A DNA stretch of 64,000 nt from Planctomycetota bacterium (GCA_023432465.1 JAEYUO010000072.1:71384-135383); one strand, 5' to 3'. Positions 18,595 to 27,872 are shown, counted from the stretch's first letter. Made by a program: numbers and translations. The notes: generated by a model from the sequence alone, not told the origin.

Positions 18595-19215
18595 CTACGG
18601 CGCAGCCGAATGCGAGAACGACTGCTCGCGAAGCTCCAACTCCGTCGCGGCATCGGTGCCTGCTTTCGCGGCGACGATCCGCACTTCTTTCGCTTCTCTC
18701 CATCCTGAAGGCAGCGATGCGACCCACTCAAACACATCGATCCGCGCGGGGATCTCCTTGCCATCCAGATAAACGCTGACAGTCGAATCGGGGCTCACCT
18801 CTCCCGAGATGGCATCATCCCCCGCCGAGGTCACGACCAAATAGGGCCCCGCACCGCCCCGCAGCGAGCGATGGAACGCAACCATCGACTCAAAGCTCAC
18901 AGGGTCCAGCTCGGTTCGCGCCGGGCCCGAAAGCATCTCGCGAACCATGTGCACCAGCGCGGCATCATCGTGCGGCTCCGCGAAGAATGACTCCTCGTAG
19001 AACATGCCCAGCGGGCCGTGACAGTTCGCGCACGCGCGCTCAAAGAACGCGAGCGGCGCGACCGGCGGGAGTGCCGCGAAGGTCCTGGGCAGGTCGGCCT
19101 CAGCCGGTGGACCTGGAACTTCCTCTCGGCATCCGGCCAAAGGCGCACACGCAGCCGCCCACGCCGCAATCGCGGTGAGGCCGCCCCGTCGAACTGACAC
19201 GCGCTGTGTGCTCAC
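18595..19215 (-). CDS. Lipoprotein c-type cytochrome
   Basis: A 206-residue exported single-haem protein. The N terminus is a basic/hydrophobic signal ending in a lipobox-like LAGC at residue 29. One CxxCH haem site, CANCH, is at residues 62-66. The remainder contains a PDSTVSVYLDGKEI beta strand and a C-terminal region that is not a known cytochrome module. It probably transfers electrons in the periplasm. The GTG start at 19215 overlaps the stop of the sorbosone-dehydrogenase-like gene by 4 nt, so it may be the electron acceptor of that enzyme. The longer in-frame extension overlaps that gene and is unlikely. Confidence 0.68.
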   Translation of the reverse strand: MSTQRVSVRRGGLTAIAAWAAACAPLAGCREEVPGPPAEADLPRTFAALPPVAPLAFFERACANCHGPLGMFYEESFFAEPHDDAALVHMVREMLSGPARTELDPVSFESMVAFHRSLRGGAGPYLVVTSAGDDAISGEVSPDSTVSVYLDGKEIPARIDVFEWVASLPSGWREAKEVRIVAAKAGTDAATELELREQSFSHSAAP

Positions 19216-20459
19216 TTCTCCCCAACGGCGCGAATCCGATAAATCCGCCCGGGCTGATCGGCGGAGAACAGCACCGATCCATCCGGAGCCTGAACACAAT
19301 CCACCGGCCGCGCGTGCACAACCGCGGGTCCGCGACCGCCACCCGTGCGTTCGATCGTGCTCACAATCGTGAGCTGTCCGTATGGCTTGCCCTCGTCAAA
19401 GAGCACCCGTGCCACGCAGTACCCGACCGGCCGGGTGCTGTTCCAAGAGCCGCGGCACGCGACGAACGCATCTCCGTGGTGATCCGCGGGCATCGCCCCG
19501 TTGGGTGTGTCCTTCGGCGGCTCGATGAAGCAGAACGCGTTCGCGGCCCAGTGCGCACCGATGCTCCATTCCGGCGGAATCGTCTGCGCCGCCAGGTCCA
19601 GTAGGTCCGGCCTGTCGCGATACTCATACCGCGGCACGCGGTTGCCGCATAGAAACGGGTGCCCGTAGAAGCCCCCCTCGACATACCTGTTGAACTCATC
19701 CGGCGGGTTCAGGTCCGTGATCGCCTGCTGCCCCTGGAACTCTCCCAGCGGGGCGCCGAACCAGTCGCCGCCATGGTCGATGCCCCAGACCTCGCTTGTC
19801 CCGGGCCGCATCCGCAGCTTCTCGTTGTTGCGGATGCCCGAGGAGTGAAGCCGCTTGTTCGATCCATCCAGCGCGAACTTCCAGATCTTCTGTCGCTCCG
19901 TTTCGCTCTGGTCCGAGATGTTCCCGCTGTCGCCAATCGAGGTGTAGATTGTGTCCGCGGTGACCAGCAGCGAGCGATACCAGTGTGCCCCGCCGCGAGG
20001 CAGTGTTCCCTCGGGAATGATCTCGACAATCTCGTCGGCCTTCAGGTCGCCATCAGTGTCCCGGGCCTTCCCGATCGCGCCGGAAGTCGAAAACCACACG
20101 AAGCCATCGGCAAAGCAGAGCCCATGGATGCTGGGCCGACCGCTGATAAACACCTCCCGCTTCTCAAATCGCCCGTCGCCGTTCTCATCGCGAAGCGCAA
20201 TCACATCACCGCGGCTCGGCCTTGTCACATACAACGTGCCGCGATCGTCAAACTCCATGAACCTCGCGCCGGGAAGCGTCTCGACCGCCACCGTGACCTC
20301 ATACCCCTCACGGACCGTGAAGCCTTGAACCTCGTCCCCCGCGCGGCCCGCGGCCGGTAGGGGCTGCGGCTGCTCGGCGCGCGGACGTTCCATGGCCGTC
20401 GGGGCCGCTGCGACAGAGGTCAGTGCGGCAAGAACAATGGAGACGGTGATGCTGGTCAC
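19212..20459 (-). CDS. Sorbosone/glucose dehydrogenase-type beta-propeller
   Basis: A 415-residue exported protein. A signal peptide (about 1-19) leads into a six-bladed-propeller region of the soluble PQQ sugar dehydrogenase class: GARFMEFDDRGTLYVT, SIHGLCFADGFVWFST, IYTSIGDSGN, KWKFALDGSNKRLHSSGIRN-type blocks and DHHGDAFVACRGSWN. The family oxidises sugars or polyols using PQQ or acts as a lectin-like propeller; the substrate is not shown by the sequence. It lies between an alpha/beta hydrolase (4-nt overlap upstream) and a cytochrome c lipoprotein (4-nt overlap downstream), which suggests a periplasmic catabolic or redox module. Confidence 0.8.
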   Translation of the reverse strand: MTSITVSIVLAALTSVAAAPTAMERPRAEQPQPLPAAGRAGDEVQGFTVREGYEVTVAVETLPGARFMEFDDRGTLYVTRPSRGDVIALRDENGDGRFEKREVFISGRPSIHGLCFADGFVWFSTSGAIGKARDTDGDLKADEIVEIIPEGTLPRGGAHWYRSLLVTADTIYTSIGDSGNISDQSETERQKIWKFALDGSNKRLHSSGIRNNEKLRMRPGTSEVWGIDHGGDWFGAPLGEFQGQQAITDLNPPDEFNRYVEGGFYGHPFLCGNRVPRYEYRDRPDLLDLAAQTIPPEWSIGAHWAANAFCFIEPPKDTPNGAMPADHHGDAFVACRGSWNSTRPVGYCVARVLFDEGKPYGQLTIVSTIERTGGGRGPAVVHARPVDCVQAPDGSVLFSADQPGRIYRIRAVGEK

Positions 20460-21982
20460 TGGTTGCCCTCCGCGGCGTTGCCCGCAGGACGAAGCATGCG
20501 AGTCAGAAACTTCACAACATCGCTCAGCACATCTTCATCCAGCGTGACTTCGATCTGCTCGACCTCGTCCATCCCTCCGCCCATCGAGGGCTGCAAGCGA
20601 TGGTTGAGATTCGGTCCGACCCGAATGGTCGTCTCGACTCCGGCTCTCGCCCCAAGCGATCGCTCCAGCGCGGGCGCATTGACGGAGGAATCGAAGCGGT
20701 TGTCCATCCCGCCCAAGATCGCCAGTGCGGGCACTTTGAGCTGGGTGAAAACGTCCGCCGGATCGTACTTGAGATCATGGCGGAACTCGGGCGTGTTCAT
20801 GATCAGGAACTGCTGGTCGGCCAGCCCCCGGACGATCTCCGGGCTCGCCTCGCCGAGTTGCTGCCGACGGGCTTCCCGCTGCATGGTCATCTCGGCGAAG
20901 AGCGCATCGACCACCTCTTCGCGGGGTGCACCGGCCGCGAGCAACTCATACGGCTTGAGGAAGCTCTGTGTGCGCCGAGCGACAAACTCCGCGCTCTCTC
21001 CCTCTCGTTTCAAGGCAGAGGAGAACTCCCCGCGAAGCTGCTCAAGCCCGGTGATCGCCTGAGGCGCAAGCAGGACCAGGCACGTCACCCCCGAGCCCGC
21101 CTTCAACGCCGCAACAGCCGCCGCCGTCCCCCCCTCGTTCAATCCCAGCAGCCCGATCCGCGCCGGATCGATGCGGTTGTGTCGCGCGAGCCACTCAATG
21201 CGTTCCGCGGCCTCCGAACCCAGTTGCTCAATCGTCAACTGCGTGCGTGCTGCCAGTCCCGGACGGACAAGCGGCCGATCCTGCACTCGAAGTGTCGCAA
21301 TGCCCGCGCGGGCAAGCCGATCCGCCAGAATCAGAAACGGCCGGTGGCCCATCGAGCCGTGGTCCATATCCAGTGGTCCGTAGCCGCCGACCAGCACGAC
21401 CGCTGGAAACGGCCCCTCACCGCGCGGCAGCGTCAGCATGCCCGGCAGTTCCATCCGTTCCCCGTTCCGCGTGTTCGGAACCAGGGCGTGGCGCTGCTCA
21501 TAGGGGAAAGGCCGCTCGGGCACCTGAGGCCGGCGGGGCATGAAGCCCTCTGCCTCCTGATCCGAGACCTTCCACATCCGTGCATTGATCGGCACCGAGC
21601 CGCTCACCATCACCCTGCCGATCGCCATGTCCGGCCTGTCGAGATCGCGTGAGAAAAGAAAGACATTCGGCTCGGCCTCCGGGTTGGCCGGAGGCTGGGT
21701 CAGCTCGAACTGCGCATCGGTCACCAGCACATCGATGAACTCCACGCCCCAGGCTCCGCCGATCCCCGTCGTGGGAGGAATGTCCAGCGTGCCGCGCCAG
21801 ACCCCGCCCTCACGCCAGAGCGTGACCAGGAACCCCAGAGTCGGGTTGGTCGGCGTGCTCGTGTCCATGTCGCCGATCCAGTACTGGGTATCCGAGCGAT
21901 CCGAGCCTTGCGCCAGCACCTTGGGGGCTCCGGTCGCGAGCATCGCGATTGCCACGCACAGCAGTCTTCGGAATGACATCAT
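20456..21982 (-). CDS. Secreted alpha/beta hydrolase fold protein, nucleophile Ser replaced by Asn
   Basis: A 508-residue protein with a signal peptide (about 1-24), an N-terminal domain of about 130 residues and an alpha/beta hydrolase domain from about residue 165. The family blocks [20 protein letters not shown] and [18 protein letters not shown] are clear. The nucleophile elbow reads GLNEGG (Asn282), where the family normally has GxSEGG; the codon is AAC. The acid region (GGMDNRFD) and the histidine (NLNHRL) remain. This suggests loss of esterase activity or a different chemistry. It is the first gene of the operon with the propeller enzyme and the cytochrome. No SD is visible at this start. 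Confidence 0.75.
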   Translation of the reverse strand: MMSFRRLLCVAIAMLATGAPKVLAQGSDRSDTQYWIGDMDTSTPTNPTLGFLVTLWREGGVWRGTLDIPPTTGIGGAWGVEFIDVLVTDAQFELTQPPANPEAEPNVFLFSRDLDRPDMAIGRVMVSGSVPINARMWKVSDQEAEGFMPRRPQVPERPFPYEQRHALVPNTRNGERMELPGMLTLPRGEGPFPAVVLVGGYGPLDMDHGSMGHRPFLILADRLARAGIATLRVQDRPLVRPGLAARTQLTIEQLGSEAAERIEWLARHNRIDPARIGLLGLNEGGTAAAVAALKAGSGVTCLVLLAPQAITGLEQLRGEFSSALKREGESAEFVARRTQSFLKPYELLAAGAPREEVVDALFAEMTMQREARRQQLGEASPEIVRGLADQQFLIMNTPEFRHDLKYDPADVFTQLKVPALAILGGMDNRFDSSVNAPALERSLGARAGVETTIRVGPNLNHRLQPSMGGGMDEVEQIEVTLDEDVLSDVVKFLTRMLRPAGNAAEGNQ

Positions 21983-22054
21983 GGATCGACTCGGTCAAGG
22001 GGATCGGTGCGAATACCATTCGCGGCACACGCCCGGTGCGGCGCCCGCGAGAAG

Positions 22055-22816
22055 ATGAAGCCTACGACGTTCAAACCTCGAAGTCGGCCACGGGTTTCAC
22101 AGCGCCCGGCTTTCACCTTGATCGAGTTGCTCGTGGTCATTGCGGTCATCGCCGCGCTCATCGGGCTCCTCCTGCCCGCCCTTGCCGGTGCCCGCGAGGC
22201 GGCACGCGGGTCCGTCTGCCTCGCAAACCTCCGGCAGTCTTTCCTGATCTGCAGAACCTATGCCGACGACAATCGCGGCGTCGGGCCAGCCCTCGGGCAC
22301 CCCTATGCGGACTTCCCCAACTGGGCGCTTGTGGTCCAGGCCGATTCCGGCCGCCAAGGAACGACCACGGGCGAGTTGTACTCCACGGTGTCGATCCTGG
22401 TGTGCCCGACGGTGGACCGGGTTTACCCGGAGGCCATGACACGCACCTACGCGATGAACGTGACCGGGCAGGCAGGCTTGCCGGGCGATCTTCGGAACTT
22501 TGATGAGCCCCCGCCCAATCGGCGTGCACACGTGGTCTTTGACCGCGTTCAGTTCCCGACTCTCACCCCCATGATGCTCGACTCAGCGGTCGATGCCCCA
22601 TCCGCCGATCCCGATGTGCCGCCGCCGACGCGGACGGCCAGCGTCCTCGACTTCCGCCAGCCAACGCACGTGACGCTCCGAATCGGAGCCTTCCACGCCG
22701 GACGCGGAGCCAAACGCTTCAACCTCTCGTGGTTCGACGGGTCCGTCCGCGGCGAGGCCCAGATCCAGCCGGATCAGGTGCCCGAGCCCTGGCTCGCGCC
22801 GCTCCCGGCCCCTTGA
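22055..22816 (+). CDS. Type II secretion/prepilin-like (DUF1559-style) protein
   Basis: A 253-residue protein with the N-terminal prepilin signal typical of planctomycetes. A basic leader, [12 protein letters not shown], is followed by a hydrophobic helix that ends [14 protein letters not shown]. The peptidase cleavage site is expected just before FTLIE. The rest is a globular head with scattered Cys, and the C-terminal SWFDGSVR is a motif common in these proteins, which are abundant surface or pseudopilus proteins in planctomycetes. I chose the ATG at 22055, which has GAGAAG upstream. It is divergent from the hydrolase operon and convergent with the EAL gene. Confidence 0.85.
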   Translation: MKPTTFKPRSRPRVSQRPAFTLIELLVVIAVIAALIGLLLPALAGAREAARGSVCLANLRQSFLICRTYADDNRGVGPALGHPYADFPNWALVVQADSGRQGTTTGELYSTVSILVCPTVDRVYPEAMTRTYAMNVTGQAGLPGDLRNFDEPPPNRRAHVVFDRVQFPTLTPMMLDSAVDAPSADPDVPPPTRTASVLDFRQPTHVTLRIGAFHAGRGAKRFNLSWFDGSVRGEAQIQPDQVPEPWLAPLPAP

Positions 22817-22826
22817 CCCGGACGCA

Positions 22827-24647
22827 TCACGCTGACAATCGCCGGGCGATCGGTTCGCGACGCCAGTCGCGCACGATCCACGACCCGCCCGCCGCGTTCC
22901 CGTTCCGAGCTTCGGATACGCCTCGGAGCTGTTGTTCGAGGCGGTACACATCGCGCGGATGATCGACGCGTGAGAACACATCCGGCAGAAACAAAACCCG
23001 CAGCGTCATCCGCGGGCACGGCAAACCCGGGGCAAAGCCCGTGGGTGTACCGACGAGCCCGCGCGCCGGAAGCTGCGCGCTGTGCCGATCAAACGCCTGG
23101 ATCATGGACTGCAGTCGCGGTTCAAGCACGCTCCGCTGCGCCGTCAACAGGAAACGATCCTCCCCCAGATGGGCAAGGAAGACCTCGCCCCCAGGCGCGA
23201 CGACCGTCGCAGTGATCAGGTCCGAGAGCGATCGGATCAGCCGGTCGCCGAGCTCATACCCAAACGCCGAGTTGTAATCGGCGAACGAGCGGATATCGAC
23301 AAACGCGGCGTCGGCGTGATACCCCGGCCCAAGCCGCTGCGACGCATCCCCGCCCCGCCGGATCATCTCCGTCAGATGCTGATCCGCCCGGATCCGTGCA
23401 GGCAGCCCGGTCACCGGCGCACGCCACGATTGTCCCAGCCGGCCCTCGTGGGCCGCGGCCTTGAGCAAGTCGCGAACCCGCACGATCCCCACCACCGATG
23501 CGCCGCTCGTGATCACGAGCGGATCCGCGATGGTCTCTTCCTCAAGAAGGCACGCCAGTTCGATCGCTTCCTCGATCGTCGCCGTCGGCGGAAGCTGATA
23601 CGTCCCCGTCCGCAGAATCTCGCTGACCGGCTGGTTGACGCGCGGTGTCGCCGATTCATCCAGCACCTGCTGCCGGCTCGACCACCCCAGCACGCGCCGG
23701 CCATCCCGCGCCACCACCCCCGCCATCGACGAGTCCGCATCCAGCAGCGCGGCGGCATCTCCAATCGACAGCGTCCGGTCCACCGTAAGGACCGGGTGAC
23801 ACACCTTCACAAGCGATGCCGAAGACGGGTTCGACGCCACGACCGCATCGACTTCCGCCCAGCGGCCGCGAACCTCCGACACGAATCGCGGATCGAAGGT
23901 CAATGCCCGCTCACCCGGCCGTCCGAGGTAGTAGCCCTGCGCGTACCGCGCGCCCAGGCCGATCACGGTGGACAGTTCCGCCTTGGACTCAATCCCCTCG
24001 GCGATCACGCTCACACCGCTCAGCCGCGCAAAGTGCACAAAGAACCGAACGAGATTCTGACGATACGGGTCAGCCTCGATCCCGCGTACAAACTCCCGGT
24101 CGAGCTTGATCCACTTCGGCCGCAGCACCATCATCCGGTTCAGGCCGCTCGTGCCCGCCCCCGCATCATCGATCGCGACCTCATACCCAGCGGCCTTCAG
24201 CCGCTCCACCTGCGCGGCCAAGCCCGGGAAGTCCTGCTCCTCGGAGAGCTCGGTGATCTCAAGCACGATCCGTTCCGGCGAGAGGCTCTGGGCCCGCTCC
24301 ACCGTCTCCCCAAGCGCAGCGCCGAACCGAGCATCCGCGAACACCGCCGGGGTGGTGTTGAGAAACAGCCGGATGTCCGACGGCCAGCCCGCGGCGGTTT
24401 CGATCGCCGCCGTGCGCGTCAGCGACTCAAGCTCCCACAGCAGTCCGTGCGTCGCGGCAGCCTGAAACAACTCCCCAGGATTCGCAAACCCGGAATCGGG
24501 GCTCAACCGCGTCAGCGCCTCATACGCGATGATCATCCCGTCGTTGAGGTCAACAATCGGCTGGAACGCCACGCTCACCCGCTGCGAGGCAATCACATCC
24601 AGCACCAGTTGCCGGCTGGAGGGGTGGTTTGCCGAGGCGTGTGTCAT
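22827..24647 (-). CDS. EAL phosphodiesterase with CBS pair and degenerate GGDEF domain
   Basis: A 606-residue cyclic-di-GMP protein. The N-terminal EAL domain (about 20-255) keeps EAL at 43-45, NTTP, EITE, DDAGAG (usually DDFG), KLDREFV, AEGIES and QGYYLGRP, so its metal and substrate residues look intact. A CBS pair (about 270-400) may sense a nucleotide. The C-terminal GGDEF-like domain has HLGEDRF instead of GGDEF, so it is probably catalytically inactive. An EAL enzyme joined to a degenerate GGDEF resembles FimX/YkuI architecture, although here EAL comes first. No SD or TAnnnT motif is obvious ahead of the ATG. The 242-nt gap to nuoA shows nothing I can name. Confidence 0.84.
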   Translation of the reverse strand: MTHASANHPSSRQLVLDVIASQRVSVAFQPIVDLNDGMIIAYEALTRLSPDSGFANPGELFQAAATHGLLWELESLTRTAAIETAAGWPSDIRLFLNTTPAVFADARFGAALGETVERAQSLSPERIVLEITELSEEQDFPGLAAQVERLKAAGYEVAIDDAGAGTSGLNRMMVLRPKWIKLDREFVRGIEADPYRQNLVRFFVHFARLSGVSVIAEGIESKAELSTVIGLGARYAQGYYLGRPGERALTFDPRFVSEVRGRWAEVDAVVASNPSSASLVKVCHPVLTVDRTLSIGDAAALLDADSSMAGVVARDGRRVLGWSSRQQVLDESATPRVNQPVSEILRTGTYQLPPTATIEEAIELACLLEEETIADPLVITSGASVVGIVRVRDLLKAAAHEGRLGQSWRAPVTGLPARIRADQHLTEMIRRGGDASQRLGPGYHADAAFVDIRSFADYNSAFGYELGDRLIRSLSDLITATVVAPGGEVFLAHLGEDRFLLTAQRSVLEPRLQSMIQAFDRHSAQLPARGLVGTPTGFAPGLPCPRMTLRVLFLPDVFSRVDHPRDVYRLEQQLRGVSEARNGNAAGGSWIVRDWRREPIARRLSA

Positions 24648-24889
24648 GCTGACGTCCGCTCATCCGCGAAGTGGCGACCTTGTCCGATGCGCCGGGACAT
24701 GTGGACACCCGGCTTCGGTGGTATCGGTCCGCGCCACTGGCCACTTGCGGCCAACGCCGATCCCGGTTTGTAACACGCATCGGACCTGGTTTTTGTCTCG
24801 CCCCGCGTGCGCAGTAATCACCCCATGCCCCATCGGGCGCACCTCGATAACCAAACGGCATTCAGCGGCTCGGGACCGGGCTCGGCGCA

Positions 24890-25303
24890 TCAATCAAAGC
24901 GGAACACGCCCTTGCGGAGCCCGTAGACATATGCCACGGCTGTCGTCGCCATGAAGAACAGGATCCGGCCCAGCCAGATCAACCCGTCCGGGCTCTGGTG
25001 ATCGATGTTCACAAACGTCGTCGCCCACGGATACAGGAAGATGATCTCGATGTCGAACACCAGGAACACCATCGCGATCAGGTAGAACCGCACGTTGAAC
25101 CGCTTGCGGGCAGTGCCCACGGGGTTCATGCCGGATTCGTACGTCAGGCTCTTCACCGCCCCATCCCGCCGCGGCCCGATGAGCTGCGACATCACGACGT
25201 TCATCACGCCGAAGACCACCGCCCCCGTAATCAGGAGCATCAGCGGGATGTACGACCCAATGTCGGTGGCGGCGAGCACGGCGTGGTCGGCGGTGGCGAT
25301 CAT
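24890..25303 (-). CDS. nuoA: NADH-quinone oxidoreductase subunit A
   Basis: A 137-residue integral membrane subunit of complex I. Three hydrophobic helices are visible, with the conserved YESGMNPVG loop after the first and RFYLIAMVFLVFDIEIIFLYPW in the second. This subunit lies at the junction of the membrane and peripheral arms. The start at the ATG 25303 is preferred over the GTG at 25309, because TAACAT ends 6 nt upstream of it in a leaderless arrangement. It is isolated: no nuoB or other subunit adjoins it, although nuo genes are usually clustered. The neighbours are an EAL protein downstream and groEL1 divergent from it. Confidence 0.9.
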   Translation of the reverse strand: MIATADHAVLAATDIGSYIPLMLLITGAVVFGVMNVVMSQLIGPRRDGAVKSLTYESGMNPVGTARKRFNVRFYLIAMVFLVFDIEIIFLYPWATTFVNIDHQSPDGLIWLGRILFFMATTAVAYVYGLRKGVFRFD

Positions 25304-25510
25304 CGGCACATGTTAGCACATCCAAGCCTGCCATTCCGGCAGCAGCGGGGGAGTGCGGTACCAGCCTGACACCGTCGTTCCCGTGCCGGTTGCCCGCTCG
25401 GAACCGAAATCGCACGCGTTTCGGCACCCAAGGTCCGCATACCGTCTGGCACCCGGCTTGCCAACACACCCGCAGGGCGTGATTGCGCCGCCTAGGAAGC
25501 CCCCAGAATC

Positions 25511-25532
25511 TCTCCACCGATACCGGTGGGGA
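25511..25532 (+). promoter_or_regulatory. Hairpin in the groEL1 leader
   Basis: A 9-bp stem with a 4-nt ATAC loop (arms TCTCCACCG and CGGTGGGGA, one G-T pair) lies about 57 nt upstream of the groEL1 start. It has no T-run and is in the likely 5' leader, so a terminator role is unlikely. It may affect translation or RNA stability of this heat-shock gene. No CIRCE operator is present nearby. Confidence 0.4.
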
Positions 25533-25589
25533 ATCTCCCAAGTTCACACACAGATCCACCCAAGCACCCAAGCTCCGGAGACTCGACCC

Positions 25590-27359
25590 ATGGCCGTGAA
25601 GGAACTGACCTTTGACATTGACGCACGTCAGGCCCTGCTCGCGGGCGTTGAGAAACTCGCCCGCGCGGTCAAGAGCACCCTCGGCCCCCGCGGCCGCAAC
25701 GCCATCCTCGACAAGTCCTGGGGTGGCCCCACCGTGACCAAGGACGGCGTCTCCGTCGCCGAGGAGATCGAGCTCCGCAACAAGGCGGAGAACATGGGCG
25801 CCCGCCTCGTCAAGGAGGCCGCCAGCAAGACCAGCGACGAAGCCGGCGATGGCACCACCACCGCCACCGTCCTCGCCGAAGCGCTCTTCCGCGAAGGCCT
25901 CCGCCACATCGCCTCCGGCGTCGATGCCAACGCGCTCATCCGCGGCATGAAGAAGGGCGTCGAGACCACCGTCGCCGAGATCCAGAAGCTCAGCAAGCCC
26001 GTTGACCGCTCCCCCAAGAGCGGCGACATCCAGAACATCGCCACCATCTCCGCCAACAACGACCCCTCCGTCGGCAAGATCATCGCCGATGCGTTCACGC
26101 AGGTCGGCGCTGATGGTGTGATCACGATCGAAGAGGGCAAGACCCAGGACACGACCGTCGATGTCGTCGAGGGCATGCAGTTCGATCGCGGCTACATCTC
26201 CCCCAACTTCGTCACCAACACCGACGAGATGACCGTCGAGTTCGACAAGGCCCTTGTCCTCATCTACGAGGACAAGATCGAGAGCGTGTCCAAGCTCGTC
26301 CCTCTGCTTGAGAAGGTCATGCAGGCCAAGAAGCCCCTGCTCATCATCGCCGAGGACATCTCCGGCGAGGCCCTCTCCACGCTCGTCATCAACAAGCTCC
26401 GCGGCACGCTCCAGGTCTGCGCCGTCAAGGCCCCGGGCTACGGCGACCGCCGCAAGGCCATGCTCGAGGACATCGCCGTCCTCACCGGCGCTCAGCCGAT
26501 CATGAAGGACCTGGGCATCGAGCTCGAGAAGGTCGAACTCGCCCACCTCGGCATGGCCAAGAAGCTCGAGGTCGATGCGGACAACACCACGATTATCGAG
26601 GGCGCGGGCGCCGTCAAGGACATCAAGGCCCGTATCGAGCAGATCAAGCGAGAGATCGACGCCACCACCAGCGACTATGACCGCGAGAAGCTCCAGGAGC
26701 GTCTCGCCAAGCTGTCCGGCGGCGTCGCCCAGATCAACGTCGGCGCGGCATCCGAAGCCGAGCTGAAGGAGAAGAAGGCCCGCTTCGAGGACGCACTCCA
26801 CGCCACCCGCGCTGCGGTTGCCGAGGGTGTTGTTCCCGGCGGCGGTGTTTCCTTCATCCGCGCCCGCGATGCCATCGCGGCGCTCAAGGAGTACCGCACC
26901 GTCTACGGCAAGCCCGGCGACAAGGGCGACGACAAGACCGCCGACGATGTCGGCCAGGCGAAGTACGACTTCGCCGCGGGTCTCGATGTCGTGCACCGCG
27001 CCCTCGCCCTCCCCCTGCAGACCATCGCCGACAACGCCGGCGAGAAGGGCACTGTTGTCGTCGCCAAGGTCGGCGAGGGCAAGGGAGCCTTCGGCTTCAA
27101 CGCCCTGACGCTCGAGTACGGCGACCTGCTCAAGGCCGGCGTCCTCACGCCCGCCAAGGTCGATCGCTGCGCGATCCAGAACGCTTCGAGCGTCGCCACC
27201 ATGCTGCTCGCCGCGGACTGCATCATCACCGAGAAGCCCAAGGACAAGGATGACCACGGCCACGATCATGGCCACGGACATGGTGGCGGCGGCATGCCGG
27301 GCATGGGCGGGATGGGCGGCATGCCGGGCATGGGCGGAATGGGCGGCATGGGGTTCTGA
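25590..27359 (+). CDS. groEL: Chaperonin GroEL (first copy, long His-rich GGM tail)
   Basis: A 589-residue 60-kDa chaperonin, longer than the usual ~545. The ATP-binding blocks are intact: [38 protein letters not shown] (with the catalytic-region Asp) and [13 protein letters not shown]. About 22 extra residues (KPGDKGDDKTADDV region) sit in the equatorial part, and the C terminus is an unusual tail: a His-rich segment (HGHDHGHGHGGGG) followed by repeated GMGGMPGMGG units. It folds client proteins with GroES. The ATG at 25590 has CCGGAG upstream. This copy is separated from groES by hicBA and a small ORF. Confidence 0.96.
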   Translation: MAVKELTFDIDARQALLAGVEKLARAVKSTLGPRGRNAILDKSWGGPTVTKDGVSVAEEIELRNKAENMGARLVKEAASKTSDEAGDGTTTATVLAEALFREGLRHIASGVDANALIRGMKKGVETTVAEIQKLSKPVDRSPKSGDIQNIATISANNDPSVGKIIADAFTQVGADGVITIEEGKTQDTTVDVVEGMQFDRGYISPNFVTNTDEMTVEFDKALVLIYEDKIESVSKLVPLLEKVMQAKKPLLIIAEDISGEALSTLVINKLRGTLQVCAVKAPGYGDRRKAMLEDIAVLTGAQPIMKDLGIELEKVELAHLGMAKKLEVDADNTTIIEGAGAVKDIKARIEQIKREIDATTSDYDREKLQERLAKLSGGVAQINVGAASEAELKEKKARFEDALHATRAAVAEGVVPGGGVSFIRARDAIAALKEYRTVYGKPGDKGDDKTADDVGQAKYDFAAGLDVVHRALALPLQTIADNAGEKGTVVVAKVGEGKGAFGFNALTLEYGDLLKAGVLTPAKVDRCAIQNASSVATMLLAADCIITEKPKDKDDHGHDHGHGHGGGGMPGMGGMGGMPGMGGMGGMGF

Positions 27360-27419
27360 CCTCCGCTCCAGCACTACCCTCTGTCAGGCCGTAGCGGGGC
27401 AATCACCGGAGTCACACGA

Positions 27420-27647
27420 ATGAAGTTCAGGGTCGTGATCGAACAAGATGAGGACGGGATGTTCGCCGCTTCGGCGCCCACCCTCCCCGGCTGTTGGAGT
27501 CAGGGCGCGACCCGCGAAGAGGCAATGCGCAACATCGCGGAGGCGATCCAGGCCTATCTGGAGAGCCTTGAGAAGAGTGGCGACCCGATCCCCATGCCGA
27601 TCACCGAGGAGATTATCGAAGTTTCGCTGAAGCGGAAGGCTGGCTGA
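27420..27647 (+). CDS. hicB: HicB-family antitoxin
   Basis: A 75-residue protein matching the HicB N-terminal half: FRVVIEQDEDGMFAASAPTL, then PGCWSQGATREEAMRNIAEAIQAYL. Antitoxins of this type neutralise HicA. The protein lacks the C-terminal DNA-binding extension of longer HicB proteins. CCGGAG lies about 9 nt before the ATG. Its TGA is followed immediately by the hicA ATG, so the pair is co-translated with antitoxin first, the reverse of the commonest hicAB order. Its position between groEL1 and groES is unusual. HicB-like domains also occur as solo regulators, but the adjacent HicA supports a toxin-antitoxin pair. Confidence 0.82.
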   Translation: MKFRVVIEQDEDGMFAASAPTLPGCWSQGATREEAMRNIAEAIQAYLESLEKSGDPIPMPITEEIIEVSLKRKAG

Positions 27648-27872
27648 ATGGGGAAGCTCCCGGTGATCTCGGGTGCCGACGCGGTCCGAGCGTTTCAGCG
27701 GCTGGGCTACGAAGTGAATCACCAGACCGGCAGCCATGTGATTCTTCGGCGCAGCGAGCCTCCCCACAGACACCTGTCTGTTCCGCAGCACCGAGAGCTT
27801 GCCAAGGGGCTCTTGCGCGGGCTCATTCGCGATGCAGGGCTGACAGTTGATGAGTTCAATCGCCTGCTCTAG
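27648..27872 (+). CDS. hicA: HicA-family toxin
   Basis: A 74-residue protein with the HicA mRNA-interferase fold: PVISGADAVRAFQRLGYEV, then the conserved QTGSHVILRR, and LSVPQHRELAKGLLRGLIRDAG with the double-stranded-RNA-binding-like helix. The conserved Gly-Ser-His is present. HicA toxins cleave mRNA and are held in check by HicB. This gene starts directly after the hicB stop, with no spacer. Together they form a small module inserted between groEL1 and groES. Toxicity is untested and not assumed here. Confidence 0.82.
   Translation: MGKLPVISGADAVRAFQRLGYEVNHQTGSHVILRRSEPPHRHLSVPQHRELAKGLLRGLIRDAGLTVDEFNRLL

Noticed and set aside
25312..25357. A possible CIRCE operator (TTAGCAC then GAGTGC) upstream of groEL1
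   Set aside because: The half-sites are incomplete and about 30 nt apart, not 9 nt; the left half is part of the nuoA -10 region.
24894..27374. An 826-codon open frame on the minus strand opposite groEL1
   Set aside because: It is antisense to a clear GroEL, has acidic low-complexity composition typical of shadow frames in GC-rich DNA, and also covers nuoA in the wrong frame.
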